From SAR202 cluster bacterium (GTDB lineage Bacteria > Chloroflexota > Dehalococcoidia > Lucifugimonadales > UBA3495), in assembly GCA_013204585.1 (NCBI GenBank), contig JABMNL010000062.1, positions 1 to 50,336 of the forward strand: DNA of 50,336 nt. Reading direction: 5' to 3'. Positions 1 through 8,861 of this stretch are shown piece after piece. The first letter of the stretch is position 1; every line of letters starts with the position of its first letter. A program made the position numbers and the translations under genes. A model generated the notes under the pieces. It saw nothing but the letters and a program-made list of their open reading frames with translations. It was not told the DNA's origin and searched no databases.

Positions 1-116
1 GGAATACCATGGGGTAAAATCACAACCACGCTGACATTATCGCTGAACAACTAACCCTGCCATTTTCCCTGGACAACGACAGTATGCCCCAATATAGTTT
101 CGGAAGGGTTTGGTTG

Positions 117-425
117 TTAGCTCTTGCCGGACGAGAGCTTTACATCGAAGTTAGCCAATTGGCCTGGCCCTAAAATATAGGATGGGGGAGGCCCGGCGTG
201 GGCCTGCTTGAAGGAATCGCTCTGGGTCCAATTCTTGAAGTCTTCTTTAGTCGCCCAGCGCGTCACCACCAGGTATTCTTCGTGGTCTTCCTCTGATTCC
301 ATCTTCCATAGCTCGAAGCTCTTGAAGCCGGGTTCCTTCTCAACTCCGCCCCGCTTGCCAAAGACCTCTTCCATCTCGTGGCCGTGGCCGGTTTGGACCT
401 TGATTCGATTGGTTACTGCGTACAT
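117..425 (-). CDS. IsdG/HmoB-type heme-degrading monooxygenase (ABM domain)
   Basis: A 102-residue single-domain ferredoxin-like alpha/beta-barrel protein of the antibiotic biosynthesis monooxygenase superfamily. The start MYAVTNRI and the later KEPGFKSFELWK and YLVVTRWATKEDFKNW segments are typical of the heme-degrading branch. Asn6, Trp66 and His76 sit where the known IsdG catalytic/heme-ligand residues (Asn7, Trp67, His77) lie, which favours heme binding over quinol oxidation. Such enzymes act as cytoplasmic dimers that open the heme ring and release iron. It stands alone, with no heme uptake genes nearby. No strong ribosome site is seen before the ATG, but the N-terminus matches the family well. 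The alternative is a generic ABM-domain stress protein. Confidence 0.85.
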   Translation of the reverse strand: MYAVTNRIKVQTGHGHEMEEVFGKRGGVEKEPGFKSFELWKMESEEDHEEYLVVTRWATKEDFKNWTQSDSFKQAHAGPPPSYILGPGQLANFDVKLSSGKS

Positions 426-548
426 GTATTCACTCGCTGTCGGTAAGATGCCGGTAATAAGTCCAAGTCAGATGGATAGATTCTCTCGTGATTCCGGTGT
501 GGGAGCAAGCCTGGCACCAGAAGGGTTCGGGCGTTAGAAGATTGGGGG

Positions 549-809
549 TTAGAAGACTAGAGTGACCAAGTACCCCAGCACCGACCCGGCCCCAGCGCCC
601 ACAGAACCCGCCTTAATACCAATCGCCATCATCTCCCCGCAGGTGACCACCTCATGGTGCCGGTATTCCGGATCGAGGGCCCGAGGCGGGCGGATACTCA
701 AGTCACCGCGAACCAGCAATGTACCGAGCACAGCGACAATGCCGCCAATAACCGCGCCAAGAACGATGGACAAGACTACCATTGCCGCCTCCAGGTGTCG
801 CCCAGCCAA
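549..809 (-). CDS. Small two-helix membrane protein, unknown function
   Basis: An 86-residue protein that I do not recognise. Two hydrophobic, glycine/alanine-rich segments (about residues 9-33 and 62-85) flank a hydrophilic loop containing RPPRALDPEYRHHEVVTCGE, so it is probably a membrane hairpin. An internal Met10 (MVVLSIVLGAVIGG) could be the true start and would begin directly with the first helix. Nothing in the neighbourhood suggests a job. The reading frame on the opposite strand across the same bases is less protein-like. Confidence 0.5.
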   Translation of the reverse strand: MAGRHLEAAMVVLSIVLGAVIGGIVAVLGTLLVRGDLSIRPPRALDPEYRHHEVVTCGEMMAIGIKAGSVGAGAGSVLGYLVTLVF

Positions 810-960
810 AAAGTTGGGGCTTACGGGTTAACCTGACATAAGTGTAGATGTAGGGCGGTAGACTGTTCAACGCTAAATAGGGCCTAGTCCGGCCAATGGT
901 TGATAACAGCAGCCTGGTAGGGCTTTAAGAGGCGTCGGATGGAATGGGGCCAAGCAATAA

Positions 961-1737
961 TTACGACGGTTCGCCGTCAACTGCCTCATCGGATCCGATT
1001 GCTGCATCCCGAGTCAGTCCGACGAAAGCGTCGACCAACGCGACCATGTGTTCAGGTTCGACGGGCTTGCTTAGAATCGAAAATGCTCCAGCCAATAATG
1101 CTTTGCCAGCGCATTGGTCTACTTCATGCGCAGTTACAAAAATCACTCTGGTGGCAGGGTCTAATTCGACGATTCGCCGACAGGCCTCAAACCCGTCAAT
1201 TCCAGGCATTCCCACATCCATCAAGATGACGTCGTAGTGCTTAGATTCGACATGGTCGATTGCCTGGCTTCCGTTGCTGGCCATGGCTACCCGATAACCT
1301 AGGTCTTCGAAAATCAAGCGCATTGATTCCCTGCTGCCTACCTCATCGTCAACGACCAACAAACAAGGCGAGTCCAGAATCTCGTGTACCGCTAATAGCA
1401 GCGTATTTATATCAAGGGGCTTGTACAACACGGTGTAGGCGCCCTCGGCCAAGGCTTGGCTAATCAAGCTTTCGACGGCGAATCCAGTCATCATTATTAC
1501 GGCAGTGCCAGGACTCACCTCTTTAATCTTTCGGTAAGCCTCTACGCCGTCGATGCCGGGCAGGTTAATGTCCATGAACACCAAGGCAATATCCTCTTGC
1601 GAGGCCAGTTCGATTGCTTGGTATCCGTCTTCAGCGCCGAAAACTTCGTAGCCAGCATCCTCTAGGATGGCTGAGACTGTGAAGATCATATCGGGCTCGT
1701 CATCGACGACCATTATTTTGACTTTTGATTCGCTCAT
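961..1737 (-). CDS. Tandem double-receiver (REC-REC) response regulator
   Basis: A 258-residue protein made of two complete CheY-like receiver domains and no output domain. REC1 (about 5-120) has acidic pair Asp12/Asp13, phospho-acceptor Asp56 (LVFMDINLP), Thr84 and Lys106. REC2 (about 125-238) has Asp130/Asp131, Asp174 (ILMDVGMP), Thr202 and Lys224. Every phosphotransfer residue is present in both, so both are probably active. Output must go through protein partners. It is the last gene of a minus-strand set: the single receiver ends 27 bases upstream and the histidine kinase precedes that. The short acidic tail after residue 240 has no known domain. Confidence 0.9.
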   Translation of the reverse strand: MSESKVKIMVVDDEPDMIFTVSAILEDAGYEVFGAEDGYQAIELASQEDIALVFMDINLPGIDGVEAYRKIKEVSPGTAVIMMTGFAVESLISQALAEGAYTVLYKPLDINTLLLAVHEILDSPCLLVVDDEVGSRESMRLIFEDLGYRVAMASNGSQAIDHVESKHYDVILMDVGMPGIDGFEACRRIVELDPATRVIFVTAHEVDQCAGKALLAGAFSILSKPVEPEHMVALVDAFVGLTRDAAIGSDEAVDGEPS

Positions 1738-1764
1738 TTTGAAATTAGCTTGCGAAGAATCGGG

Positions 1765-2139
1765 TCAAGACCCGGAAGATTTGGGCACCACATCCTCCAA
1801 TATTTTGAGAATCTGCTCAATCGACACAGGCTTGTGCAAGACCGTTAAGGCTCCTTCCGACAGGGCTTGCTGGACTAGGGATTCCGCTGAATAGCCGGTC
1901 ATCATTACTACCACGCATTCAGGGAGTATTTCCTTAATCTTCAAGAACGTATCGACTCCATTCATCCCTGGCATCTGAACATCCATCAATATCAACGCCA
2001 GTGGACCATCTGAGGCCAGTTCTATTGCCTGATACCCATCCTTAGCCGAGATGACATCACGCCCTTCGTCCAGAAGTATCTCCTGAAGAGTCACGCGAAG
2101 AGCCGCATCGTCGTCCACGATCATGATTTTAACTGTCAT
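1765..2139 (-). CDS. Single-domain receiver (CheY-like) protein
   Basis: A 124-residue stand-alone receiver with the full active site: Asp9/Asp10/Asp11, phospho-acceptor Asp53 (LILMDVQMPGMNG), Thr81 and Lys103. Its start overlaps the end of the upstream histidine kinase gene by 11 bases, which implies translational coupling and makes that kinase the natural phosphodonor. Its sequence is closely related to REC1 of the following double receiver (shared GYQAIELAS and TVL.KP segments), so the two probably arose by duplication. It could shuttle phosphate between the kinase and the double receiver or act on a target elsewhere. Confidence 0.9.
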   Translation of the reverse strand: MTVKIMIVDDDAALRVTLQEILLDEGRDVISAKDGYQAIELASDGPLALILMDVQMPGMNGVDTFLKIKEILPECVVVMMTGYSAESLVQQALSEGALTVLHKPVSIEQILKILEDVVPKSSGS

Positions 2140-3504
2140 TGGTTGTTACACTCTGAGCCTGCCCATTATTGCCGGAAGCAGGCAATAAGACTTTGAACGT
2201 GGTCCCGCCGGATGATTCTTCGTTTCTGTGGGCGCTAATCGTTCCACCGTGTTGCAAAACGATCTCATTGCAAACTGCCAAACCTAGGCCAGTGCCTTTG
2301 GTTTTGGTGGTGAACAGCGGGTCAAAAATCTTTCCGATATTTTCCTCGCTTATACCTTCACCTGTGTCGGAGAAGGAAATTTCCACATGGTTGTTGGCAA
2401 TCTGCGCCGTAATTGTCAATTGCCCTCCGTTGGGCATTGCTTCTTGAGCATTATTTGCCAGATTAACGAAAGCTCGTTGCAATTGCTCACCGTCAGCCAT
2501 GACCGGGTACAAGTCCGAATCTATTTCTTGCGACAACTTCACGTTGTCGTTTATGACCATAGTTTCCAGAGTTTCCTCCAGAACTTTAGCCAAGTCAGTC
2601 TCCGTCAGCGTGGGAGACCCGACACGGGCGAAGGTCATTAAATCAGTGATAATCCGGTTGGACCTGATAATCTGCTGGTCGATAATATCCAGATAGCGCC
2701 GCAATTTGGGGTTATCATCCAAAATCCCGGCGGCGGTTAGCTGTTTGTCCACCATATAGACAGAGTTCTTTATGGCACCAAGCGGGTTGCGAAGGTCATG
2801 GGCCACGCCTCCCGACAACTGACCGATGGCAGCCAGTTTTTCTGACTTTACAATCTGGTCGTTTGCATCAATTAGGTCGGATTCAGCCCTTTCCCGCTCC
2901 CTCATCTCCTCTCGAAGTGCCGCAACAGTCCGTCTCAGAGATAGGCCGAGGACTCCCCCACTAACTAAGACTATGGCACTCAAGGCCAGCAATAAAGTCT
3001 GCAGAGTCTGGTTAGAACGCAGTGTTTCGCCCAAGGCTAAGAAGAAGCTTTCTTCCTCATAGTCATAAAGGCTTTTTACTTGTAGTTCTAAGTCGGTTAA
3101 GACCGTGCTAAACGCTGCAACTTCAGCCGCGTTGGCTGGGTCTAACGAGTCGGACCAGACTTCCATCATGGAATCGTATTCGTCCAGTTTAGAAACTATC
3201 AGGTTTAGTTTGCCCTGAACTTCCCCATTGTTGTTCACCTGATTAAATTGGAGCCTCAATTGGTCGCCCAATAATGCACGGCGCAAATTAACCACGTCTT
3301 GATTGAGAACTGGGTCTCTCAGCGCCCGTTCGATCCCGATGGTTAACAGCAATGTCTCGCGTTGAACATCGGCGAGCCCGGTGGTAACGAAACTCCGGCC
3401 TTCGACGGCGTGAGTTGCATTTGCGCTGGTGAAATAGCCCCCAAGACCACCACTTCCGTGACGGTGGCTATAACAACAACCCCTACGAATAAGGCAATTT
3501 GCAT
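2129..3504 (-). CDS. Membrane sensor histidine kinase with a frameshifted N-terminus
   Basis: The C-terminal part is a complete kinase: HisKA box GGVAHDLRNPLGA with phospho-His, N box NLANNAQEAMPNGG, G1 DTGEGIS and G2 GTGLGLAV. Before it lie a periplasmic helical sensor of roughly 130 residues, a transmembrane helix (TLLLALSAIVLVSGGVLGL) and a linker coiled coil (REEMRERERAESDL). The open kinase frame can be followed up to about 3541, but its first 40 residues are not protein-like. The expected first membrane helix, MQIALFVGVVVIATVTEVVV, is instead encoded in the neighbouring frame from an ATG at 3504. The two frames must join between about 3390 and 3445, consistent with one missing base. Gene order (cyclase, kinase, REC, REC-REC) suggests a shared pathway. 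Confidence 0.8.
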
Positions 3505-3771
3505 TCGAGATAGGATTGTTCGACGACTGCATCAATCCCAAATTGGCTCTCTAACATCGAGTTGGCCAAGTTTCGTCATCGACCCTGCTGGGCAAAATGA
3601 ACAAATGGCCAAATCATATTCTTAATTACTCGCGAATCAGTGTTGAAATTCGCGCGCGGATTTTATATCCAATTAAGTCATTATGTAGGACTGGCACATC
3701 AATAATCAGTACCAATTTGGCCAAGTCCCGAAACGACTGGGCCAACAAATGGACTAAATAGCCCATTTGGC

Positions 3772-5796
3772 TTACAAATCGGAAACTAGCTCGCTCGCAG
3801 TCAGCGTCACCATCTCCAACTCCGAAACTTCATAGAGGTCCACCGCATTTTCGCGACCCCGAATCTCGGTCTTACCGATAAACCGGGTAGAGGCTGCGCC
3901 GTTTAGCCTGGAAGCGACCTCTCCGCTGATTAGAATGGGAGCATCGTGTTCTTTGGTCAGCTCCTGCAGCCGGGCAGCCAAGTTCACGGCGTCTCCGATT
4001 ACCGTATAGTCCATTCGCCGCTCGGAACCGATGTTGCCAACCATCACGGCTCCGCAATTGATTCCGATGCCGATTTTTAGGCTGGTCTTGGTCAATTCCT
4101 GCCAACGGTCTTGCAGCCCATCAAGTTGGCTCCGCATTTCCAGGGCAGTACGCACCGCGCGTTCCGGGTCGTCATCGTGGGCTTGGGGCGCGCCAAAGAA
4201 AGCCAAAATAGCGTCGCCTTCAAATTTGTCTATCGTGCCTTCGTGCTTAAAAATAATCTCGGTCATCACGGTCAGATACTCGTTTAGCATCCCAACTACC
4301 ACTTCTGGCTCCAGCTTCTCCGAGATAGCCGTGAACCCCCTAATGTCGGCGAACAAGATGGTGACTTCGGCCCGCTTGGCACCCAATTGGGCGGCCACCG
4401 GGTCATTCAACAACTCTTTCACCACGCCATTCGGCAGGTAGCGGGACAACATTGATCTGGCTTGAAGAATATTCAACTGCTCAATTCGGACCCGGTCGGC
4501 AATCGCAATTGAGTATCCTATAACGAGGGCAACCAGGGGACCGGCTACCGGCAGAGCGTAATCCCAAAGGGAAAACGAGACGCTCCAAACAACCAATAAT
4601 CCCGCTGCTGCAACTACTGCGCCGAGGATACCGATGGCAGGGCGCATGAATCGACCCAATACCACGGCCACCAATACCATTACGAAGATGATAAATAACA
4701 CCTGGTAGCGGGGCGTGGTCGAAATTTGCGCGTCGTTGAGGATTGTGCTGGCGGCGCTGGCATGGAACTCAACCCCTGCCATCCGCTCAGATCCAGAGAA
4801 CGGCGTGGCCACCAGGTCTTCGGCACTGGGGTCGGAGACCCCAACGAACACTATCTTCCCGGTCAGCGTCTCTGAATTGCCGATTCGGCCATCCAAGAGA
4901 TCCCCGGCGTTAACGGTAAGATGGGTGCCTGGAGGGCCGGGAAAATTAACCTGGAAGCTGCCGTCATTAATTGCGATAACGGTGTCGCTGCCAATTGGCA
5001 CGTCCCCGCCAGGCAAGATGGTCGACGGCAACGTGGCATCCAGGTATCGGGCGACCGCCTCAATCGCAAGTCCGTAGACTAAATTTCCGTCAGCGTCCAA
5101 ACCGTAGGGTATATATCGGCGCAGCACACCGTCATCGTCAGTTCGTACTCCGACCAACCCAATTGACCCGCCTGCCGACTCAAGTAGCGCGTCATAAGGC
5201 TGCGACAACCCACGTACTCCCATGCCGGATACTGTTTGGGCGGACAGAATCACCGGAACGCCCATATCCACAGCCCGGCCAACGGCGTCGGCTAATTCCT
5301 GGTCTTGGGCCTCGGCTGACGCGGAGCCAAGGACAATCTTGTCGAAAGCATCATTCCCTGGACCGATGACACGGAGTCCATCCGGGCTTTGTATCTCCAA
5401 TTTGACCCCAGCCAGCGCCTGGTACACGTAGGGCCGAATTTCGTCAAAATTCTCACGGGTGAGCAGCGTTTCGGTACTGGTCTTCCGACCGTACTGAATA
5501 TCAATGGCAATCACAGCCGGACGTTCTTCCGCGAGTTGGTCAATGAGCCTGGCCATTACGCTGCGCGGCCATGGCCAGCGTGGCGCACCCCGTTCGAAGT
5601 CCTCTTGGGAGATGGCAACCACTGCCACGGCGGAATTGGGCTCCTGGGGGCCGCGCAAGTTAAATGCCCGATCCAAAAAGAACAGGTCCAGCCGGTCAAA
5701 CATCCCCAACAAGGACAGCAGGCAAAGCAATACTATCGTGACCAAAGTGTAGACCACATAGATACGCTTGATTCCCAATTGCCCAATGGTTGTCAT
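3772..5796 (-). CDS. CHASE2-domain class III adenylate cyclase
   Basis: About 674 residues from an ATG at 5796. The frame is open further upstream to 5862, but that stretch runs into a 13-base tandem repeat and would put extra polar residues before the first membrane helix. Order: TM helix; extracytoplasmic CHASE2 domain (FFLDRAFNLRGP, RWPWPRSVMARLIDQLAEE); three TM helices (VLFIIFVMVLVAVVLG and following); cyclase domain. Metal-binding aspartates are in ILFADIRGFT and FEGDAILAFFG. The Lys in GTIDKFEGD and the Asp in DYTVIGDAVNLAARL are the usual adenine-selecting pair, so the product should be cAMP. The signal is unknown. CHASE2 cyclases often sit near FecR-domain genes, and one lies about 1.3 kb away here. 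Confidence 0.93.
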   Translation of the reverse strand: MTTIGQLGIKRIYVVYTLVTIVLLCLLSLLGMFDRLDLFFLDRAFNLRGPQEPNSAVAVVAISQEDFERGAPRWPWPRSVMARLIDQLAEERPAVIAIDIQYGRKTSTETLLTRENFDEIRPYVYQALAGVKLEIQSPDGLRVIGPGNDAFDKIVLGSASAEAQDQELADAVGRAVDMGVPVILSAQTVSGMGVRGLSQPYDALLESAGGSIGLVGVRTDDDGVLRRYIPYGLDADGNLVYGLAIEAVARYLDATLPSTILPGGDVPIGSDTVIAINDGSFQVNFPGPPGTHLTVNAGDLLDGRIGNSETLTGKIVFVGVSDPSAEDLVATPFSGSERMAGVEFHASAASTILNDAQISTTPRYQVLFIIFVMVLVAVVLGRFMRPAIGILGAVVAAAGLLVVWSVSFSLWDYALPVAGPLVALVIGYSIAIADRVRIEQLNILQARSMLSRYLPNGVVKELLNDPVAAQLGAKRAEVTILFADIRGFTAISEKLEPEVVVGMLNEYLTVMTEIIFKHEGTIDKFEGDAILAFFGAPQAHDDDPERAVRTALEMRSQLDGLQDRWQELTKTSLKIGIGINCGAVMVGNIGSERRMDYTVIGDAVNLAARLQELTKEHDAPILISGEVASRLNGAASTRFIGKTEIRGRENAVDLYEVSELEMVTLTASELVSDL

Positions 5797-5852
5797 AATT
5801 TCGAGATTTCGAGCCTGCACGGTCCTAATTTCTGTATTTCGGCAGTGACCTA

Positions 5853-5891
5853 TTAGCCACACAGCTTAGCCACACAGCTTAGCCACACAAC
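5853..5891. repeat. Three tandem 13-base repeats
   Basis: Unit TTAGCCACACAGC occurs at 5853-5865 and 5866-5878; the third copy (5879-5891) differs at one base near its end. The array lies just upstream of the cyclase start. It could be slippage or a set of protein-binding sites in the promoter. Confidence 0.85.
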
Positions 5892-6030
5892 GCGTGTCCC
5901 TTATACAGGTGAATACTTCGGTGGCCTGAATTCGATAGTCCCACTGCCGAATTGTTATAGCAATGTCAGCCACGAGTCGCTGGCGTAGACAATTTTGTAG
6001 CAAGCATTAACGGGGAAAAAAATCAATCTC

Positions 6031-6068
6031 GGTTCACGCCTGGCAAGTCGCCCAACCAGGCGTGAACC
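6031..6068. promoter_or_regulatory. 13-bp perfect inverted repeat
   Basis: GGTTCACGCCTGG (6031-6043) and CCAGGCGTGAACC (6056-6068) form a perfect 13-bp stem with a 12-base loop. There is no T-run after it on the plus strand; on the minus strand a run of seven T lies close by (complement of 6015-6021). It may be a terminator read from the minus strand, or an operator between the divergent genes. Confidence 0.6.
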
Positions 6069-6076
6069 ATCGGGAG

Positions 6077-6096
6077 AATGACCCAATTGGGTCATT
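6077..6096. promoter_or_regulatory. 20-bp perfect palindrome, operator-like
   Basis: AATGACCCAATTGGGTCATT is identical to its own reverse complement over all 20 bases. It is framed by a further short pair, ATCGGG (6069-6074) and CCCGAT (6117-6122). A gapless palindrome of this size about 105 bases upstream of the receiver gene looks like a site for a dimeric DNA-binding protein rather than an RNA hairpin. Confidence 0.6.
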
Positions 6097-6200
6097 TTCG
6101 TGGCCCAATTAAATCCCCCGATGACCCACCAAGACCCATATGACGGCCCTGGCGGTACTATGTCTCGGCTAACCAAAGTGGAATCATTAATCAATTAGTT

Positions 6201-6989
6201 ATGGGAGTAGAAACACATTTGAAAGAAAACGAATGCATTGAAGCTGGCTGCGCTTGCCAAGGCACTACCGATTCATTGGCAGAAGTGCTCCCTGGCGGCT
6301 CTGTGGCTAGCGGCAATCAAATGAAAATTCTGCTCGTCGATGATGCCGACAACATGTTGCTTCTACTATCCGAGTATCTCGAAGGATTCGGATTCAGCCA
6401 AATTTTGACTGCGTCATCGGCTAACGAAGCCTTCGCGCTTTTGACGGCAGACCCGAAGGTACCAGTATCAGACGTAGTGGACATCATTTTGATGGACATC
6501 AATATGGCTGGGATTGACGGTATCGAAGCCTGTCGTCGGATTAAAAATGATATGGGTTGCGACGATGTTCCGATAATCATGGTGACCGGTGAAGTCGACT
6601 TGGAACATTTGAATCGTGCGTTCAACGCCGGTGCAATGGACTACGTGACAAAACCCTTTCACACCTTTGAATTACACGTCAGGGTTAAATCGGCATTGAA
6701 ACTGAAGCAGGCCATGGATGCTCAAAAGCGGGTCAATGCACAGTTGGAAGAGAAAAACCTGGCGTTAACAGAAGCAATTGACAACATCAAAGTTTTACAG
6801 GGCCTGCTCCCAATCTGCGCTTCATGCAAAAACATCCGAAACGATTCTGGCAGTTGGAAGCAGATGGAAGAATATATTTCCGAACATTCCGAGGCCCAAT
6901 TCAGTCACGGTATCTGCCCGGAGTGTCAACAAAAGCACTACCCACAAATCTACAAAAGACTTCAGGAGAAGGGGGTACGGCCAAGTTAG
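6201..6989 (+). CDS. Response regulator with C-terminal Cys4 module
   Basis: A 262-residue protein: a 40-residue N-terminal leader, a receiver domain (about 41-165; Asp47/Asp48, phospho-acceptor Asp99 in ILMDINMAG, Thr129, Lys151), a coiled coil (about 166-200) and a C-terminal module LLPICASCKNIRNDSGSW...HGICPECQ. Cys206, Cys209, Cys239 and Cys242 form a CxxC...CxxC set likely to bind metal; this tail is found on many receiver and PAS proteins and its function is poorly known. The leader holds Cys12, Cys17 and Cys19. Translation might instead begin at Met41 (MKILLVDDAD, base 6321). No clear ribosome site precedes either start. Confidence 0.88.
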   Translation: MGVETHLKENECIEAGCACQGTTDSLAEVLPGGSVASGNQMKILLVDDADNMLLLLSEYLEGFGFSQILTASSANEAFALLTADPKVPVSDVVDIILMDINMAGIDGIEACRRIKNDMGCDDVPIIMVTGEVDLEHLNRAFNAGAMDYVTKPFHTFELHVRVKSALKLKQAMDAQKRVNAQLEEKNLALTEAIDNIKVLQGLLPICASCKNIRNDSGSWKQMEEYISEHSEAQFSHGICPECQQKHYPQIYKRLQEKGVRPS

Positions 6990-7148
6990 CCATCGCCAAA
7001 AAAACGCAATAAATGATTTTCTGATTCGGGTACGGTCCGAAGTTTACCCACAAATCGCTCTTATTTTTTAAGTTTTTCAGCTTCTAGTCCGCATCGGTAT
7101 AGCGGAAATATGGCGGCGAATCGTCGACCATTAAAAGGTGAAGACTAT

Positions 7149-8672
7149 ATGCGACTCAGAAATCGGCTAATTACTACCGGGGTTTGGTTCGGTGCCATTC
7201 TCCTGGCTTTGGTGGCCTGCGGCAGTGAAGCGCAGACCCCAGAGGCAATTGTCACGGTCCAAGAAATTGTGAACCGTGTAGAGGTTAACGGCCTCAACAC
7301 CGAAACCGAAGAACCGACGTTTGTAGAACTGGAATTAGGTCAGTTCTTGCAAACAGGTAATCTGGTTAAAACCCACGAAAACAGCTCGGCTCGCGTCGAC
7401 ATATCAATGCAAAATTTCACGCGAGTTAGCCGGACCGCTCCTAACACGGTTTGGAAATTGGGGCGCTTCGCCTTGAACGGAGAAGCGGTCATCGAGTTAA
7501 CCGAAGGGAAAATCTTCGTCTTCGATGAAGATGACGGCGAAGAGCACTGGCCTCTACACATTGAGACCCCCGCTGGGACGGCATCCGCCCGCGGCACCTG
7601 GATGGCAGTGGAAGTAAATGCTGAGACTGGCGCCGTTGCAGTGCAATGCCTTCGAGGCATCTGCGAAATGGAAAACGAATTGGGCTACCAGGTGTTCACC
7701 AACGAACAGACCGTAGTCGCGACAGTGGATACTGTCCCCACCGATCCGGTGGCCATGAAGCCAGAACAGGTCGAAGAGTTCCACGCTCTTCCTGAAGTGC
7801 TGACCGAAGAAGTGGCAATGCCGGTCATGTTTACGCCTGGCGAAGCTGAATCCAAGCTCGATGATGCCAGAGAGGCAGCTGTCGAACGAAAGGTTCAGAT
7901 AGAAGAGCGCAAGATTAATGCAGTCTTGGCGTCTAACGAAGACTCAGGCCCTGGCGATAATACCCCATTGGTCGCGGCCAAGCCCTCGAACAATGACTCT
8001 GAGCAGGACAATACAGACGAAGATTCGCCCCCCCTGTCTCAGGCCCGACAAAACGAAAATCGGGATAACGACGAACGTGACGACAATCGTAATCGCAAAG
8101 ACTCAGAGTCCGACGCCGACTCTTCCGGAAGGGACATAGCCCAGGCCCGGAAAGACGACGAGCGTGATAACGACGAACGTAAAGATAAGGACAGAGTGTC
8201 CGCTGCCGACGTCTCAGGAAGGAGCATAGCTCAAGCCCAGAAAGACGACGGCGAAGACACCGAGCCTAATACTCGGTCGGCAGTTTCGGAAAATAAATCG
8301 AATAACGGCCGGCAGAGCGCAGGATTCACAGAAGGCTCTCCGTCCGATAGCAAGTCGTCTGACAGCAAGGCTTCAGGCAATGACAGCCCGCAGTCTGACA
8401 GCAAGGCTTCAGGCAATGACAGCCCGTCGTCTGACAGCAAGGCTTCAGACAATGACAGCCCGTCGTCTGACAGCAAGGCTTCAGGCAACGACAGCCCGTC
8501 GTCTGACAGCAAGTCCTCAGGCAATGACAGCCCGTCGTCAACTAAGACCTTGAAGGAGTTAGGTTTCACGGAAACAGAGACAACTACGCTCACGAATCAA
8601 GGTCAAGCAGACGAGATTGCCTCTGAAGTCGGATCGAATGGTCAGGGTCAAGGAAATAGTAAAAAGAAATAA
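7149..8672 (+). CDS. FecR-domain lipoprotein with repetitive acidic tail
   Basis: 507 residues from an ATG at 7149, chosen because AAAGGTG lies just upstream and the product then begins with a lipoprotein signal: charged [11 protein letters not shown], hydrophobic core, lipobox LVAC with Cys24. Residues about 35-190 are a FecR-like domain ([18 protein letters not shown] is the typical core). The remaining 300 residues are hydrophilic, rich in Asp, Ser, Asn and Lys, with imperfect repeats around [12 protein letters not shown] and five 12-residue [12 protein letters not shown] units; this part is probably disordered and exported. No sigma factor or TonB receptor lies nearby, so it is not a classical Fec system. 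Its link is more likely to the CHASE2 cyclase. Confidence 0.85.
   Translation: MRLRNRLITTGVWFGAILLALVACGSEAQTPEAIVTVQEIVNRVEVNGLNTETEEPTFVELELGQFLQTGNLVKTHENSSARVDISMQNFTRVSRTAPNTVWKLGRFALNGEAVIELTEGKIFVFDEDDGEEHWPLHIETPAGTASARGTWMAVEVNAETGAVAVQCLRGICEMENELGYQVFTNEQTVVATVDTVPTDPVAMKPEQVEEFHALPEVLTEEVAMPVMFTPGEAESKLDDAREAAVERKVQIEERKINAVLASNEDSGPGDNTPLVAAKPSNNDSEQDNTDEDSPPLSQARQNENRDNDERDDNRNRKDSESDADSSGRDIAQARKDDERDNDERKDKDRVSAADVSGRSIAQAQKDDGEDTEPNTRSAVSENKSNNGRQSAGFTEGSPSDSKSSDSKASGNDSPQSDSKASGNDSPSSDSKASDNDSPSSDSKASGNDSPSSDSKSSGNDSPSSTKTLKELGFTETETTTLTNQGQADEIASEVGSNGQGQGNSKKK
8358..8537 (+). repeat. Five 36-base in-frame repeats
   Basis: Five head-to-tail 36-base units (8358-8393, 8394-8429, 8430-8465, 8466-8501, 8502-8537), each encoding a variant of [12 protein letters not shown]. 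They differ by a few bases, so the array is partly diverged. Copy number is likely to vary between strains. The complementary strand has a long open frame only because of this repetition. Confidence 0.95.
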
Positions 8673-8763
8673 TGGGCCAACCCAATGGCGGGGTGGCCGG
8701 TAATCAGCCCAATTAGCTAATACAGCAAAATCCAAACCGTAATTACGGAACTAGGAACAATAT

Positions 8764-8797
8764 GCCGGTGGATGCTGCAGATGTAGCGTCCACCGGC
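8764..8797 (+). terminator. Hairpin downstream of the FecR lipoprotein gene
   Basis: GCCGGTGGATGCT (8764-8776) pairs with AGCGTCCACCGGC (8785-8797) over 13 bp with one G-T wobble and an 8-base loop. The following bases (TTGAAAGTTTCT) are only moderately T-rich, so termination is plausible but not certain. It lies between the FecR gene and the GAF kinase. Confidence 0.55.
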
Positions 8798-8861
8798 TTG
8801 AAAGTTTCTATGGCCTAAGAATGGCCTAAGAATTTTTATTGCCTAAACAGGGAGGAATCTA

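Larger units (their letters stand above)
5797..6200. other. 404-base divergent intergenic region
   Basis: No gene is supported here. The region separates the minus-strand cyclase from the plus-strand receiver gene, so it must hold divergent promoters. It contains three 13-base tandem repeats and two strong inverted repeats listed separately. A 79-codon open frame on the minus strand (5955-6194) runs through the inverted repeats and looks like chance. Confidence 0.6.

Noticed and set aside
5853-5891. CRISPR-like array
   Set aside because: The 13-base units are directly joined with no spacers, and no cas genes are present.
5955-6194. Minus-strand open frame of 79 codons
   Set aside because: It runs through two inverted repeats, and its product has no family features or ribosome site.
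8231-8593. Minus-strand open frame of 120 codons
   Set aside because: It is the complement of the 36-base repeats in the FecR lipoprotein; the repetition keeps it open, and the protein is low in complexity.
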